Counted from the stretch's first letter, positions 11,797 to 25,530 are shown. The stretch is DNA of 64,000 nucleotides from Phaseolus vulgaris (GCF_000499845.2 NC_023757.2:4064118-4128117), one strand, 5' to 3'. Numbers and translations are program-made. Notes: generated by a model from the letters alone, not told the origin.

Positions 11797-12824
11797 TTTT
11801 CTAAGGTATGTTTTCTAGATTATTTTGGTTGGAGCAAAAGTAATATATTATAAAGATAAGGAGTTTTAAAGATAAAATAAAATGCACTAAGTATAAAAGT
11901 CCAACTCAAAACATAAAAGACATAAAGTTAAGTACAGAAAATAAAAGGCTAAATGCTGACTTGATTAAAATAATTCTTCACTCAAACTTGGGAGGGTTTG
12001 TGTAGTGTTATGATTCAAGCTCAAACTCTTTAAGTCCAATTTAATGTTTTTGTAGGTCGTTTGACCTACCTTTAAGAATAAGATATGACAATTAAATCTA
12101 TTTAATAAATGAATCTTCATATTATTGAGGCATTTTAACCATTTTAATACAAATCATAATTTTAAAGAGACTTAATTAACAATAAATCTAGTGAATTGGA
12201 GACTAAAAACAAACTTCATATGAATCACAATAAAGAGAAGAATAAATACTATAGAAAATAGTGTCTAAAAGAAAAAATGAGACAAATTGATATAGGGTCT
12301 CCATTTTTTTCCTTGAACAACACATTGTGAACTGAAAGTAAAATATCTTTTAAGACTTTAGTGAATGAATATGATATCTTTCTAAATAAATAAATAATAA
12401 AAATATGGTGTATATAGAAATGTGGTGTCTTAGTTCATATCTGAATAGTTAGTCTCTAAAATTTGGGCCTGAGACTGAGGGATTATGTGATGTCATGGGT
12501 CGAATCTGATTAGTTAAAAACCTAAGCAGATGGAAAAAAACTAATTTGAAAATATTCTTAATGAAAAATAAATAATAAATATAGCAATCTCATTTTTTTC
12601 TCATATTAATTAATATAATAGCTTAAAATTAGAAATTCGTCTTAAACAAGAAATTAACATTGAATATTAAAAAAAAGTGAAAACAAAACTGGACACATAA
12701 GGATGAGAGAATCAAACAAAACATAAAAAAAATGCGTATGATAAAAAAAAACAAAACATACCGAAAATCTTTGTGTTTCTGACTAAATTAAATATTCTAA
12801 TTAAAATTTATCCTTCTTAACTAA

Positions 12825-12871
<47 letters not shown>

Positions 12872-13539
12872 TAAACATATAATAAACATAATCAGTTATA
12901 AACTTCCCTTGCATATAAATTGTCACACAAATATCACTTGGGTGAGTTAAGTGAAAACTACATGAAGAAAAATGGTTATTCTTTACTTAATAAAAAATCT
13001 GCTCACTTCATAAAGATACTTTCCCTTGAGATTTTGATTAACAAACAAAATGTATGAGTAGCGACCAAAACTAACATATATTACTTATTAGTGACCAAAA
13101 CTAACATAGATTACTTTATTCAGTTTAGATTCTACATACATACAAACAATAGAATAAAAGAAAAAGTAAACTTAAATCACAATCTGATCAAAATAATAAA
13201 ATTTTAAACAGTGAACAAAATAGTTAATTTTTTTAAATATATACATTAAATTTAATTTAGAATTTTAATCATATTAAATATAATTTAAAATTTTAAAATC
13301 ATATTAGTTGTAAATTGTTGATTGCATCAAATTTTTTTCAACGGTATTTTTTATTCAAATGATACTTTTTCAAATTTATTGCATTTAATTTTTTAGCTTA
13401 ATTGTTCATTTGAAATCTTGCTCATATTCTCCCATCAATTTTTGGAAACTAGTTATATATTTTTTTCTCTATCGAAATTTAAAGTGATTAATTATTTATT
13501 TAAATTGATTACACATTCTTGTATCTTAAAACTTCTCTG
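11797..13539. other. AT-rich intergenic DNA
   Basis: No gene is supported. It contains a (TA)n tract (12829-12867) and a short 30-bp tandem duplication around 13061-13118 (GACCAAAACTAACATA at 13063 and 13093). Confidence 0.55.
12829..12867. repeat. (TA)n microsatellite
   Basis: About 19 TA units without interruption. Confidence 0.95.
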
Positions 13540-14070
13540 TATTCTATGACGACCCTTGAAGCTCCCAATAGTCTTTGGAACATTTATTTCCATTCCTTCC
13601 AAATTTCACGATTCCCAGTAAAAAAGAAATGAAAAGAACACTAATGATCCCTCCGCACGTGCTGGGACCGTGACACCCATGCCAGCTAGCAGTTGACAAG
13701 ATCCACCACATGTCACGTGCCACTGCTCCGTCTCGAAAACCCCAACGACCAATTCAAAAAACCTTTTCCCTTTTACCAACGAGTAAAAAATGAATGAAAA
13801 GAGAAAAAAAGGGAACGGAATTACGAAATTAGCCCTACGAAAGGTAGAGTAGAGGGTCTAATCGTGTGGACCGTTGACCATGAGTCGTACGGTGCTCCAA
13901 GTTCGCATAACGGTACTGTTAAAAACAACTTCTCTTACCTAACTAATCATCATGGAAAGGGGTTAGTGGATGACAGTTAGAAACCAGTGGTCGTTAGACT
14001 ATGGGTTTCTGTACTGTATCCACATGCTCACTATTATTCATTCGCATCTTCTCAAGAAGGGACCCAAAAT
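13540..14070. promoter_or_regulatory. GC-richer island with G-boxes and W-boxes, no gene beside it
   Basis: This stretch is clearly less AT-rich than both flanks and has no transposon look. It carries CACGTG at 13656-13661 and 13714-13719 (G-box/ABRE core) and TTGAC cores at 13693-13697 and 13874-13878 (W-box). These motifs are typical of plant promoters bound by bZIP/bHLH and WRKY factors. No coding region follows within 1 kb on either side. It could be a promoter of an unrecognised short or non-coding transcript, a conserved non-coding block, or a displaced promoter fragment. Confidence 0.35.
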
Positions 14071-16447
14071 TGTTATTCTTTCTAAAACACAACTATTTTA
14101 ATAAATAAATTAAATACTTTACTTTGTATGTTTATTTTTAATTTTATGTTTAAAAAAATATAATTATTACTAAAAGGGCTTTTCTTTTTAAAATATGTTA
14201 ATAGTTTTGATTTGTTAATGTGAATTATTATTTATATTGGTTTCAAGGTGAATAACTATTTTTTAAAACTTTTTAAAATTTCATCCTATTACTTTTAGGC
14301 ATTCACTTTGCTTTTACAATTATTAAAATTAGTTAGTACAAATTGTTTTGTTAAATTTATAGTGATAACATTATTCTAATGATATAAATTTTTATTCACG
14401 CCATCTGTTATATGGGCTAATTGTTCCTATAGTGACATTATTATTAATTTTGACAAAAAATATTAAATTAAAAATAATAAGATTAAATTGAAAAAAAAAA
14501 TATTGTAATAGTAGAATAAAAAGAACTATTAAACTTATTTTTTTAGTAATATATGAATTTATCTTTATTTTTATTATTATTATTAATATATTCCAATAGT
14601 TAAGGTAAGCTTTTTCCAAACAAAAAAAAAAAGTTTTGCAATACAAAATAAAGTAACAAAGTTTCACTCTCAAATAAGCCTATTTCACTTATTATTTATT
14701 AAACTAAAAGTATAAATCATAATTAAGAATATTTTATAAAATTAATTGATAATGAAACATTTTAAATTGGTTTAGCAAGTGAAACTTCTAATTTTAATAT
14801 CATAATAAAAATAACCTAATAATAGAGTTGTTTGTATTTTTTTAGCATAAGTGTGAATTATACAATAATATTATTTATAATTAATCTTTAGTTAAAAACA
14901 TGAAAATATGCAAATATGCAAATATGAAAATATATGATACTCCAATATTATCTAAACAACTTATGTTTTATTAATATAATAATTATGTTTGGAGTAAATT
15001 ATTATTGAACAATTATTCCTATATTATGAGACAAAAATAGAAAAATGAGGTTGAATTATGTTAAAAGTATTTTAAAATATTTTCACACAAGGAATGAAAT
15101 TGTTGTTAATAATTTAGTCTAAATGTTTCATATGAACGCATCATCGATATATAGGAGGGTTTGTATCCAAGGTTGGTATTAGATTATTGGTTGTGGTGTT
15201 TTGTGTAGTTGTAGAGGCTCTAAGACTCTATAGTCTTTGGATCATCTTTGTTGGATGGGATAGTCTATTTGGTTTGCAGGAGAGTTTGGCAATGTAGTTA
15301 TGTAATTTAAGGCATATATTCAGCATATTGTAAATGTTTGTCATTATGTAAGTTTCACATATGGATGTAACTTGATTTTTTGTGGGTTGTACTTCATAGT
15401 TGGTGCCTTGTATCTGCATATTGGTGTTACTTTTACCTTTATACATTCTTGGAGTTTTTTTTATATGGGTTGAAGTAATCCTCGTACTCTCATTTATTTC
15501 ATTTGTTATTGTTGATAAAAAATGATAAAAAAATGAGACTTCAAGTTTAATTGTAAGTAAATAATTAAACAACGCAACATACAATATCGGTTTCAACTTA
15601 TTTTCACAAAAAACAACACAAAACTTTATGGTCGGTTTAAATAAATACAACAAATATAGGTAAGAAAAAGAACACCAAGTTTTATATTGATCCATTTTAA
15701 TCATAATTATGTCTATTTTTTTACCAACAAGTCAAATTTCACTATAAACTAAAATACGAGTAATTTTTATAGTTACTCCTAACTTATGGGTATTATTTAA
15801 TTAGTTTCTCTAAACGTATCATATGAAGTACTTTTTTTAATGAACTTATCAAAGTTTTCATACATAATTATTTTTTTAAAGACAAGTCATTTTTGTCTTA
15901 CATACAAAAGGTCTTTTACAAAGAAATATACGAAGGTTTGTTCAATCTAACTTATGGTTTACATAAGCAAATACAAAGTTTTGCTAAGTAAGTCTTATAC
16001 TCTTAGGATAAAGAAATGAGTTGATAGTTATTTACAAAGAAGAAAATTAAAAATTCTTTACTTAAAAGAGAAAGGCACAACTTGTGATTTGCATTCTTTA
16101 CTTTATTCTTTTTTTTTCTCGTTTTTTATACTACAAGGATCCAATCAAATTGTCATCTTTTGTAGTATATCTTTCTTCTTTGTTGCTTGGAACATTTAAT
16201 GAAATTTATGTCGAAGCACTTCGGTACATGAGTCGAGAGGTGCATTAAATGAGTTTTCCAACTTTCTTGCTTTTCTATAATAGTTCACTAAGTTTATGTT
16301 CCTTAAGTTGAATATTTCCCTACTTTTATACAATAGTCATTTCACTATCAAATAGAAGGTAAATAACTAAAAGTACTATCACAATAGTTTACATATACAC
16401 ACATAGACAAAGATGAACTAATTATTAAAATATGCAATCACAAAAAC

Positions 16448-16484
<37 letters not shown>

Positions 16485-16689
16485 ATTACATCACCCTTTC
16501 ACACTAGAACACACAACAAATTACAAGTGAATCATTTTTATTCAAAAATACATTAATCATCAACTACATATCAATGAAACATTGAAATTTGTCACACTTG
16601 ACGCTTATGCAGATTCATATTAAGCATATCCTACTAGATAATAACACCTGATCCATTAGAAAGATATTAAAAAAAATCATCTTCAACTT
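14071..16689. other. AT-rich intergenic DNA; possible LINE 3' tail near 15.2-15.5 kb
   Basis: No gene is supported. The stretch 15170-15530 is G/T-rich and ends in CCTCGTACTCTCATTTATTT with TTGATAAAAAATGATAAAAA. That resembles the 3' end of a plant LINE, but no coding similarity supports it. A 158-codon frame on the minus strand (15228-15704) has no recognisable domain. A (TA)n tract lies at 16450-16482. Confidence 0.45.
16450..16482. repeat. (AT)n microsatellite
   Basis: About 16 AT units without interruption. Confidence 0.95.
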
Positions 16690-17770
16690 CCTATGTCAGG
16701 ATAGTTCGTACACCTACTTTGTACCAATCTAATGTACAAACATCTTTTACTTTCTCACCACCTAAACTTTTAATCTATGTGATGAAATCATCAGTGAAGC
16801 ACAATTTTTCTCATTTCCTAAATGAGTGATTTGCTTACTCTTAGGTCACGATATCATCCCAAGTATCATTGACCATACACACACATTATATCATCATTAG
16901 AGACACCTCAGTTAAGCAATCATGATTCCTTACATAAAGGAAGACTTTCTCACTTGAGTGATCTCACATTGCTTAAGCGTTACCAATTACAAAGGAGAGA
17001 GAATTGATATGGACTGTCTCACTGAGGTGGTCTCACATCCTTTAAGTGACTATCTCTATCAGAGAGAAAGTTGGCTCAACCTTTCCCTCTCTCAAATGCT
17101 CACTAATCACTTGAGTATTTATCGCTTGAGCTATGATACTTATTTGTATAATCTAACAAGTTTCAGAATCACCATTCACATTGTTTTCTCAATGCTTGAG
17201 TGACCACATTGTTGCTTGAGTAATAACACATAATTGCATGGTCTTACATATTAAAAAACCTCATGCATCACCACTACATCTTGTTGCTTGAACATTACTT
17301 ATTCTAAAGGAGAGAGATTTGTCTTGAATTATCTCTTTTCTCAAATCCTTAAGCCTTAGCTTGAGTGATAGCTTGAGCATCCATGCTAGCTCATGAGCAA
17401 CATGAATAGTGTATACAATGATGACTCAAAGTTTGAGTGTCACTTTTAATCCATTTCTTAAACAATATTATTCCAAATATATATATATTTTCCAACAAAA
17501 AATACAAAATGTCCATTTCCACATTTCAAACCTTAAATTATCATATCCGCTTATTGTTATCTCAACATTCCTAATTTCAAAAACCGTATTTTGAACATCC
17601 TACAATTAGATATATTTGTGTAATCACATAAAAAAAACTCACACTCCTTTTTTAATCACAACAAAATATCCATATTTAAACAATATCCTATTAAATTCAT
17701 TTGATTATAATTAACTCCTCATACTCGGAAGTAATATATCTACTAACAAACTTTCACCACAGGATCCTAA
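16690..17770 (+). repeat. Dispersed repeat with CTTGAGTGA/GCTTAAGCG words, copy A
   Basis: It shares an ordered set of blocks with 30770-31930. They are GATGAAATCATCAGTGAAGC (GATGAGATCATCAATGAAGC in the other copy), AAACCTCATGCA.CAC and CTAAAGGAGAGAGATTTGTC (CTAGAGGAGAGAGAGTTGTC). Short words such as TTGAGTGA, CTTAAGCG and CTTGAGCA recur many times, like the subterminal repeats of some plant DNA transposons. No ends or coding sequence can be defined. The class is unknown. Confidence 0.5.
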
Positions 17771-18381
17771 AACTTCCAAACTAAGTTATTGGTAAACTAA
17801 ATATATAAATGACTACACCAACATTTTCCTTTAATTAAAATCACAAAGAGAAAAAAAGAGAAAAATTAAATACATAGTAAAAAACAAACAAAAATTATCA
17901 TAATCAAGATCAAGAATTTCATCAATTTATTTTCATCTTTATATTGTTACCTCCTAAAAGTTGTATTGTGTTTATAAAACAAATAACACTTAAAAAAATG
18001 AATTTACCTATGAAAAAAAATTGTAAGGAACAACACAAATTCGTAGGTAAATCAGTATTACCAAAAAAAAATCGGTAGGTAACGAACGTGAGCGTAAGTA
18101 ATTTACCTCCACTTCATAATTCTAAAAAGAGTTCAATAAAAATCTAGTTTTGAAAACTTAAAAAAGTAAAAAAAAAAGTATTTATAAATATATTTTTAAA
18201 ATTTTATTTCTTTATTAATTTAAAACTTATCTATATCATTTAAATTAATTAATCTATTTTGTTTATATTAAACAAGTGTATTTATTAAAAGAAAAACTAT
18301 TTTAAGTAAAATTTGTCTTCCAAAACTAACGTTTATTTTTTAAAAAATATATGAACAAACTTTAGACAAAATTATCAACAT
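17771..18381. other. AT-rich DNA with TTCGTAGGTAA motif
   Basis: No gene is seen. Around 18040-18110 the words TTCGTAGGTAAAT, CGGTAGGTAA and TTTACCTCC recur. Similar words lie at 31085-31110 beside copy B of the dispersed repeat. Confidence 0.4.
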
Positions 18382-18842
18382 TTTATTTAAATATTTTAAT
18401 GACTTTCTAATTCTTTAAATTTTTGTTTTTAAATAAAATTATGTGAGGTTTATAAAAATTATAGTCATTTTATTTTTATTTTTCTTGTATTATGTGATTT
18501 TAGTTATCAACTTTAGGATTTAAGTAGTTAGTAGTTAAATTTTTAACAATTAATTAATATCAATTTAAAAATTATTTATTAATAATAGAAATTATTTTAG
18601 ATACTAAAAATTTGTTAATCTATAAAATAATATCTAATTTAATTAATATAGTGATTAAATTTTTTTCTCTATAATTGGTTTTATTTAGTGATTTTCTAGT
18701 AATGAAAAATTATTTTTATGTATTATTAATATTTTCATTTAAATATTTTAATACTTTCTAATTCTTTAAAATTGTTTTAAATACAAATATGTGAGATTTA
18801 TATAAAACTGTAGTCACTTTTGTTTATTTTTCTTGCATTAAT
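18382..18842 (+). repeat. ~110-bp direct duplication flanking a MITE fragment
   Basis: The block at 18382-18495 (ATTTTAATGACTTTCTAATT..., TTATGTGAGGTTTATA, TTTTTCTTGTATTA) is repeated at 18735-18842 (ATTTTAATACTTTCTAATTC, ATATGTGAGATTTATA, TTTTTCTTGCATTA). Between them, 18496-18704 is related to the 3' half of the MITE at 34790. The two blocks are roughly 353 bp apart. Confidence 0.6.
18496..18704 (+). mobile_element. CACTA-type MITE fragment, copy 1
   Basis: It resembles the second half of the 374-bp MITE at 34790-35163: ATCAATTTAAAAATTATTTA, ATCTATAAAATAATATCTAA, TTTAATTAATATAGTGATTA. It ends in ATTTTCTAGTAATG, the complement of a CATTACTAGAAAAT end, close to the CACTA-type consensus CACTACNAGAAAA. 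The 5' half is missing. Confidence 0.6.
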
Positions 18843-21800
18843 ATTTTTCAATAAAAATTCATAATTATTCTAATAAAAAATTATAAAAATATGTTAACAT
18901 TACAATTTAATAAGTAATAAATTTAAAAATATAATATGTAGACAATATGTTTCCCGTATATCAAATATAAAATTTTTCCGTTAAATATAAGAAGTACAGA
19001 AATAAACTTTTAAAAATAATGATAGTACATATTTTCTTGTACTAAAATATAGATAATATAAAATAAAATAAACAATAGTTAATTGCATGTCAAAAAGTAT
19101 ATTTGAAATGCTTCTTTTTCATGGGTAGAAACAATTAATGATTGCAATAATTATTGTTTGCTTTTTATTGTTCTGTTATTTGATTTTAATACTTAATATA
19201 ATGGATAATTTTTTTTAGAATAATAACATATGGATGGGGAAATCCCTAGCAAATGTCAAATGTCAATGATAAGGTAAGGGTGTATCTAAGATTCCAAGAA
19301 TCCCAACTCACTTTTGTTAATAATAGAAAAAGTAGACTTTATTGTAATAAACTAGAATTTATTATTTGCTAATGTGTGCTCAATTATTTTAATTGCTAGT
19401 CCTTTGGAATGCATTACAATATAAATCTTATGATTTTTTTAACATGTGTAAGTTAATATAATTTTGTTTAGATTAGTTTTTTCACGACTCTAGAGGTTTC
19501 TAGATAAAAAAAAATTATACTTAGTTTAATGTTTTAATTTTAAATTTTATGATATTTTTAATTAATTATTTTTTAATCAATTTTAACTTTGGAGATAAAG
19601 AATGTAAGTGTTATTTATCTCTTAATTATTTATAATACTTTATTTTATTTTATAACTTTTATTGTGAAAATAATAGTTTTCTTTTTCTTTTTAAGATAAG
19701 TATTTTAATTTTTATAGTTTTCATCTGAAGATAATTCTTTTTCTTGCACTATCAAATATAAAGCTTAACGTAAAAAGGAGTAATATTTTTGTTAAAAGGT
19801 TATGAAGGAAGGATACTAGTGTTTATTTTTTTAATTTAATTTTTGTTATGATATGAAAAGATAAAACAGTAAAATAAGTTTGTGCAAATATAAAATGAAG
19901 TAATTTCCAAATCAAAGTTGATCGTATATTTTCATTAGTTCCAAACATTACAATGGACTTCTAAATCAAATCAAATTTGATTAATTTAAATTACATGTAC
20001 CGTTAATTTTCAAAAGTTAGGGGAGACAAACATGATATTTTTTTTAATAAGAACCATTAATCATAATTTGGTCCTCTATTTTACTCCATCTTCATTTTAT
20101 TTTTTAAATTTCCCAATTTAATTTCTAATTTTGTGTATGTTGTGTTTATTTTAGTTTAATTGAACACGAGACCTAATATATTATTTTAAATTACTACCAT
20201 AAAATCATGTAATTAATTAAAATTTAAGATAAAAAAAAATATATCTATAAAAATTACAAACTTTAAAAAAAATAAGATACTAAATAGTATTTTTTTTAAA
20301 TGTTTATGTTGGACATCACTATGAAAATTGACATTTCACTCAAACTGATATTCTGTATTTCAATTATCATCTGTCATCACATAAAGGAAGTATTCTTAAA
20401 AAGAAAAAAAATAAAGAAAATACAAACTAGTATGAGACTAGGCCAAAACTCATACTTAAGAAGAAAAAATCAAATTACATCAAGAAAAAAATAGAAAATT
20501 TACACTATTATGAAAAAATTCAATAAAAACAAGGTATTATGCCACACCCATTCTTACTAATGAATAAAGCATAAAATAGCTAGTTTATCATCACATTGAT
20601 TGTGCTTACTTATATGAAGATATGAGAAATTTTAAAATTTATTTGCTGAGAAAACTAAATACACTTTTTCGTCTATTTCTTAGATACCAAAGTACTAGTT
20701 TACCATCTTTAAAAACATTACAAACCAAAATAGAGTTAATCTTAAACTATAAATTTCAATATTTTCTTTTACTATTTTTTTTAAAGCAAGAATGATATTT
20801 CCGACACAGAATAGTGTTTAACTCTAGCATAAAATGGTGACATTTCTTCTCAAAAGATATTTCCTAACATATTTATACCTATATACTCATTTATTGGTTG
20901 AAATTTACTCAAATTGTAAACATTCGTAGATCTCTCATCTTATTTAATAATATTTAACCTGTTTTTTGAATTTTGATAAATTTTAATATAGCTAAAAAGG
21001 GTGTGCCTACAACAATTAATGTATTGAAATATGTGATGTAATATCATTTTTCATACTATTTAAGAATGTCAAATAATCTACCAAACAAGTCATTTGTCTA
21101 TTTAATTGGATCTTATCTTTTAAATAATATTTTGACTTTGATTTGGTAGATAAAAGAAGTGGTGATAAATGATTAGTCTATTTAATTGGATTTGATCTCT
21201 TAATCCTCTTTTTTAAATTTAGAATAGTAAAAAAATTTAAAAATCCCTTTAAAGAACAAAGCATGATAAGCATGCCATTTTATGTATATGAAGTAGATTT
21301 TGGAAGAAAAAAAAATGAGGTTGAGGGTAGCTAGGTAGCAAAACCCTAGTTAAATGATAGGTACAAAATCTGAAAAGTTTAATTTAATTAACAGTGATAT
21401 TCTTAATGAATCTTCGTGAAGATAGGTACAGAACCACCAAACATATGTTGTTCTTTCTTCCTCTGTCTTCAGAAATAAATACACAAAAGCAAATATTAGA
21501 TTCGTTGTCCCTCTTAATTAATTTTTTTTTTCTTGCGTATCGTACATGCAACTCATTCATTCGTAAGCTTGTCGACACAAACTCTATATGTAATAAATTT
21601 ATATTTTTCAAAATTTTAAATGATAAAGATGGATTATGCTTAACTTAGAAATAGTTTTTATATGAGCTTTCAAAGTCGACATAAAGATTTTTTATATTTT
21701 AAATAATATAATTTAGAATAAAATAAACCCTTGTTGATCACATGTTGAGTATTTTTTTAATTGTATAAATTATTGTAAATCAACCATTTTTTGAAAGAAA

Positions 21801-23510
21801 AAAAGGTTTAGTGGTCAGATGATGAAATATTGTACAAGACAAGCTAAGAGCTTCCAAAAATAAATATTTTAGAAATTTATAAATGTATAATTTAATATTA
21901 AATATTTATTTATGTTTTAAATAATATATTTCACATTTTAGACCAGTGCAATGTTAATTATTTTCAATTTTATAGTTTTGAAAGTTAACCTATTTTATAT
22001 ACGGAAAAAAAGATAATCCACTGATAAATTTTGGTATTTATTTTCGATGTATATATAAGCGATGAAGACTCGTGAAAATTTTAAGACTTTTAATTAAGTT
22101 TGTGACTCATAAACTTAAAAGGTATTTCGTAGGTATTTCAGTTATTATACGTTTCTATATTGAGTACCTCATAAACTTAAAAGGAATTTCGTAGGTATTT
22201 TTATATTCTTTAGAATTGGAATTTTTGTGTGTATTTTTTGTGTAGATTTATATGGTTTTCGTAAACTTTTGTTGGTATTATTGGGTATCTAATTTTCGGT
22301 TGGATGATTTATTTCAACTAGTTGATAAAGATCGATTTGAGAAGAAGAAAAAGGTTGTAGATTGATTTTTGTGTGGGGATTTCTTGTTTTTGTGAAGGTG
22401 TTTAGATCATTTTAATAATTTTTTATGAGATTCTAATTGTTAGATTTGTAGAGTATGTTAACTCCAGTTAGATAGTTAGATAGATGTTGTGTAGTTTGGT
22501 TTTAATATTGAAAGTGTTCACATTCACCATTCTCATTTAAGATTTATAAAATTTAGAAATGATCTTGTCCAATATATCTTTTTATGATTTTATCAAGACG
22601 TCTTCACGGAACCACTAAAAAAAATCAACAAAAATGAACACTTTTATTTACCATTTTTTCTTTTTTCTTTTATTTATCAGTGACCATTGTTTTAGTAAAG
22701 ATGCTATACAAGTAAAATATTTAGTATCTTCTTCGTTAAGAACTAATCTTAAAAGAAAAACTATTTAAGTTTTGGTTGGCCATGATCAAAGCTAGTTTAG
22801 TCAAATAAAATTTCTTGGAATGATAGGAGTTAGCTTGATTGGAATCTCTAGTGTATGAATGAAGTAATTTTTGTCTTGACGTGAAGCAGGGGATGAACTC
22901 CATTGAAGTCAAATTGGTGCATGCAGATGCAACAAACAGCAATTCACATTGCATGTGATGTGGACCAGAATTTCAACCATTACAAGCACACATAAACCTA
23001 CTATCCTTATCCTACCCTTTTCTTTCTTACTTTTCTCAGTATAATTTTCAGTCACCATCGGGTTCCCCAAATCTCAATTAATTAATAATAGTTAATAACT
23101 GCCATAACATAAGTTTCTTTTATTAAAAAACACAAGACGAAATGTCATGGGACATGCCTTGGTTACCTCGTCCAACCAAGTTTTGCACTGCCACTTCCAT
23201 GTGTTTTTCACATGTCTGGTTTCAGAGAAAAGTACGTAGCTCAGTAACTTGTCTACTCTACACATCTAAGTCCATTGTCAAGTGTCATGTCTATTAAATT
23301 TTATATCCTGTCACCAGCGACCAAGATGAGAAATTTTTGTCCCTATTTTTTTTTATCAATATATAGAAAGATAAAAAATGTGCATGGTGGAAAAATATGT
23401 CAACCATTCATGTCGATATACATAGTAGCACTTCCCTTGTCCATGTCACACGTTAAAATTTATTATAAATTATACATTTTTTAATAGGTTTCACTTTTGA
23501 TTTAAGCAAT
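18843..23510. other. AT-rich intergenic DNA with small duplications
   Basis: No gene is supported on either strand. Two 33-bp copies of CTCATAAACTTAAAAGG.ATTTCGTAGG lie at 22105 and 22168 (period 63). TCTATTTAATTGGAT recurs near 21097 and 21178. The stretch 22960-23280 is somewhat GC-richer, without a gene. Confidence 0.5.
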
Positions 23511-23520
23511 AATTAAATGT

Positions 23521-24180
23521 GTTTAGGGTTTAGGGAGCCACAAAGAGGAAAGTGAAGTGGGTGTGGGATATTGGTAGCTAAGAAAATGGGAGAAAGTTGA
23601 AGAGGAACATGTTATGTTATGTGTAGTGAAGTATGAAAATGGATAACATAGAAATGTCGAAAGAGTTGTGTTTTGTTATGTGAAAGGCACCATGGTAGCA
23701 TTGAAATTGTGCCTTAGAAAAGGAGGTGATTAGGATAGCACTTGGGTGGGTCTCATGGGTGGCTGGCCCTGTATATAGGAACCAATGCACCTTCTTTCTC
23801 ACTCACTCACTCACTCACTGTGATGGTCAAATAACAGGAGACAAAATTGCCATGACTTTGGTAAGGTACCTCATCAACTTACCCTTAATGGGGGTGCTGC
23901 CTAGTCCTAGTGACACCACATGGATGATCCTCACTCCCTCCAATGCCCCCCCTCTAGGCCTGCCCTCCCTTTTCAGTGGCAAATGGTCAAAGTGGAAGGC
24001 ACTTGGATGAAACACCACCATATGCTTGCATTAACTACCCTGAATCTGCTCTGCACTCACCACCAACATAGTTAGATATGGGATAACACAATCCTATTCT
24101 CTATGCCCTACTACACCACTCAATGTATATATCATGCTTTTTTGTGTGTGACTATCATTGCCCTTTAGCTTACCAAACCA
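23521..24180 (+). other. Candidate short transcription unit (promoter plus small ORF or ncRNA)
   Basis: A locally GC-rich, complex stretch with promoter-like order. It has two telomere-type repeats (TTTAGGG twice, 23522-23535), then TATATAG at 23772-23778, a pyrimidine-rich (CTCA)n start-like tract at 23799-23820, and an ATG at 23852 that opens a 52-codon frame (MTLVRYLINL...). Between about 23890 and 23975 GCCTAG and CTAGGC can pair and extend into GGGGGTGC opposite GCCCTCCC, so a stem-loop is possible. I recognise neither the peptide nor a known miRNA. It could be a short peptide gene, a non-coding RNA, or a promoter relic. Confidence 0.35.
23772..23778 (+). promoter_or_regulatory. TATA-box candidate
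   Basis: TATATAG in a GC-richer context, about 25-45 bp before a (CTCA)n pyrimidine-rich stretch that could hold a start site. Confidence 0.4.
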
Positions 24181-25530
24181 TACCCTAATCACCACCATTT
24201 TGACCACAATAATAAATAAACAAAGTATTAAATAAACTCAATTTGAAAAAATATATATTTTAGAGTGAGTTATTTTGTACAAATAACACAAGTAGACACT
24301 TGTCTTCTCTAATGGTATGTCAAGTTGTAAAGTTATATATTATAGGGAGAGTATGTGGGGTTAAGACTGATGTAATTAGAAGGTTAATTTAATATAGAAC
24401 TCTCTTAGGCTATGTTTTACTATTGCATTGTTGTTCAGTTTTACAATCTAGTTTGGCAGAGTTTTATTTGCTTTCGGAATATAAACATGCCTCTAAGCAT
24501 AGTTTTTTTTAATATAATTGATTAACATCTTTTAAATACTTTAATTAATTAATTAATTTATTATCTATAAAAAAATAATAATACTTATCTTCATACCTTT
24601 TAAGTAAGTCCTGAAAATGTAAATATAAACTTACATTTTGTTAGTTTTCTCTTAATTTTTATATTTGCATGTTAGTACTACATAGTATGATTGTTCAACA
24701 ATCCTATAATAAATGTAAAGTGTATACTTTTTTGTGAATACTTCTAATTTTGTTATATTGTATAAAGATAATCAAAATTTTAAGTATGTTACTAAGATAA
24801 CTTATTTTTATTAATTTTTTATATTTTTGTTTTAGTATAGTTATTTTAATAATTTGCTCTATCAACTTGAAGCAATATGTTGGAACGACTTCTCAAAGTA
24901 TCACTTTGTTGATAAGCTTTGTCTTTGCATATGTTTTGAGAAACATAAAATTGTTGTCAATGAATGAACGAACTCTCTCATAAAACATGATGAATAAATT
25001 TATTATTCATAATTTAATATTACAAACAATAAATCCAAAATAAAAAAAACCATTAAAATCACAAAAGCATTTATAATTAAAAATACATTAAGGAAATTTA
25101 GGTACAATTATAATTAAACAAAATTAATATGCTTGTAATTAAACAAAAAAATATTAACAAACAAATTGTAGATTAAATAATCACAAAAAAACAACATGCA
25201 AAAGGTGAATTAATTTAATTCAAACATTCAACACATGATATACTGCATATAGGCATGTGTATGTGTGCGCACACACATGAGCAAAACTACACATATAATA
25301 TAAGATATCCATAACATACATTATGAATTATATTGTCAATATAAGATGAAAATATTTTTCAATAACATTTTCAATGAACATTATGATGTGAACTTTAGAA
25401 GGTTGGAAGAGTCTTGATCAACTAAGAAGGTGTTGAAGAAGAAGAACTTCATGGATGAACATTGAAAGATTGTGAAAGCATGAACTCCATGAGTTTTAAT
25501 TTTGCAATACAAGAAAACAACATGTAAAGC
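24181..25530. other. AT-rich intergenic DNA left of the minus-strand Copia element
   Basis: No gene is supported. A CA/TG-rich near-palindrome centred on GTGTGCGCACAC lies near 25263. Confidence 0.5.

Noticed and set aside
15228..15704. 158-codon minus-strand frame as a gene.
   Set aside because: AT-rich composition, no recognisable domain, overlaps LINE-tail-like sequence.
23850..24010. Known plant miRNA precursor (compared from memory with miR171, miR319, miR399, miR408 and miR482 families).
   Set aside because: No mature sequence matches well. The CAATGCCCCCCCTCTAGG stretch only loosely recalls miR482, and its opposite arm does not pair properly.
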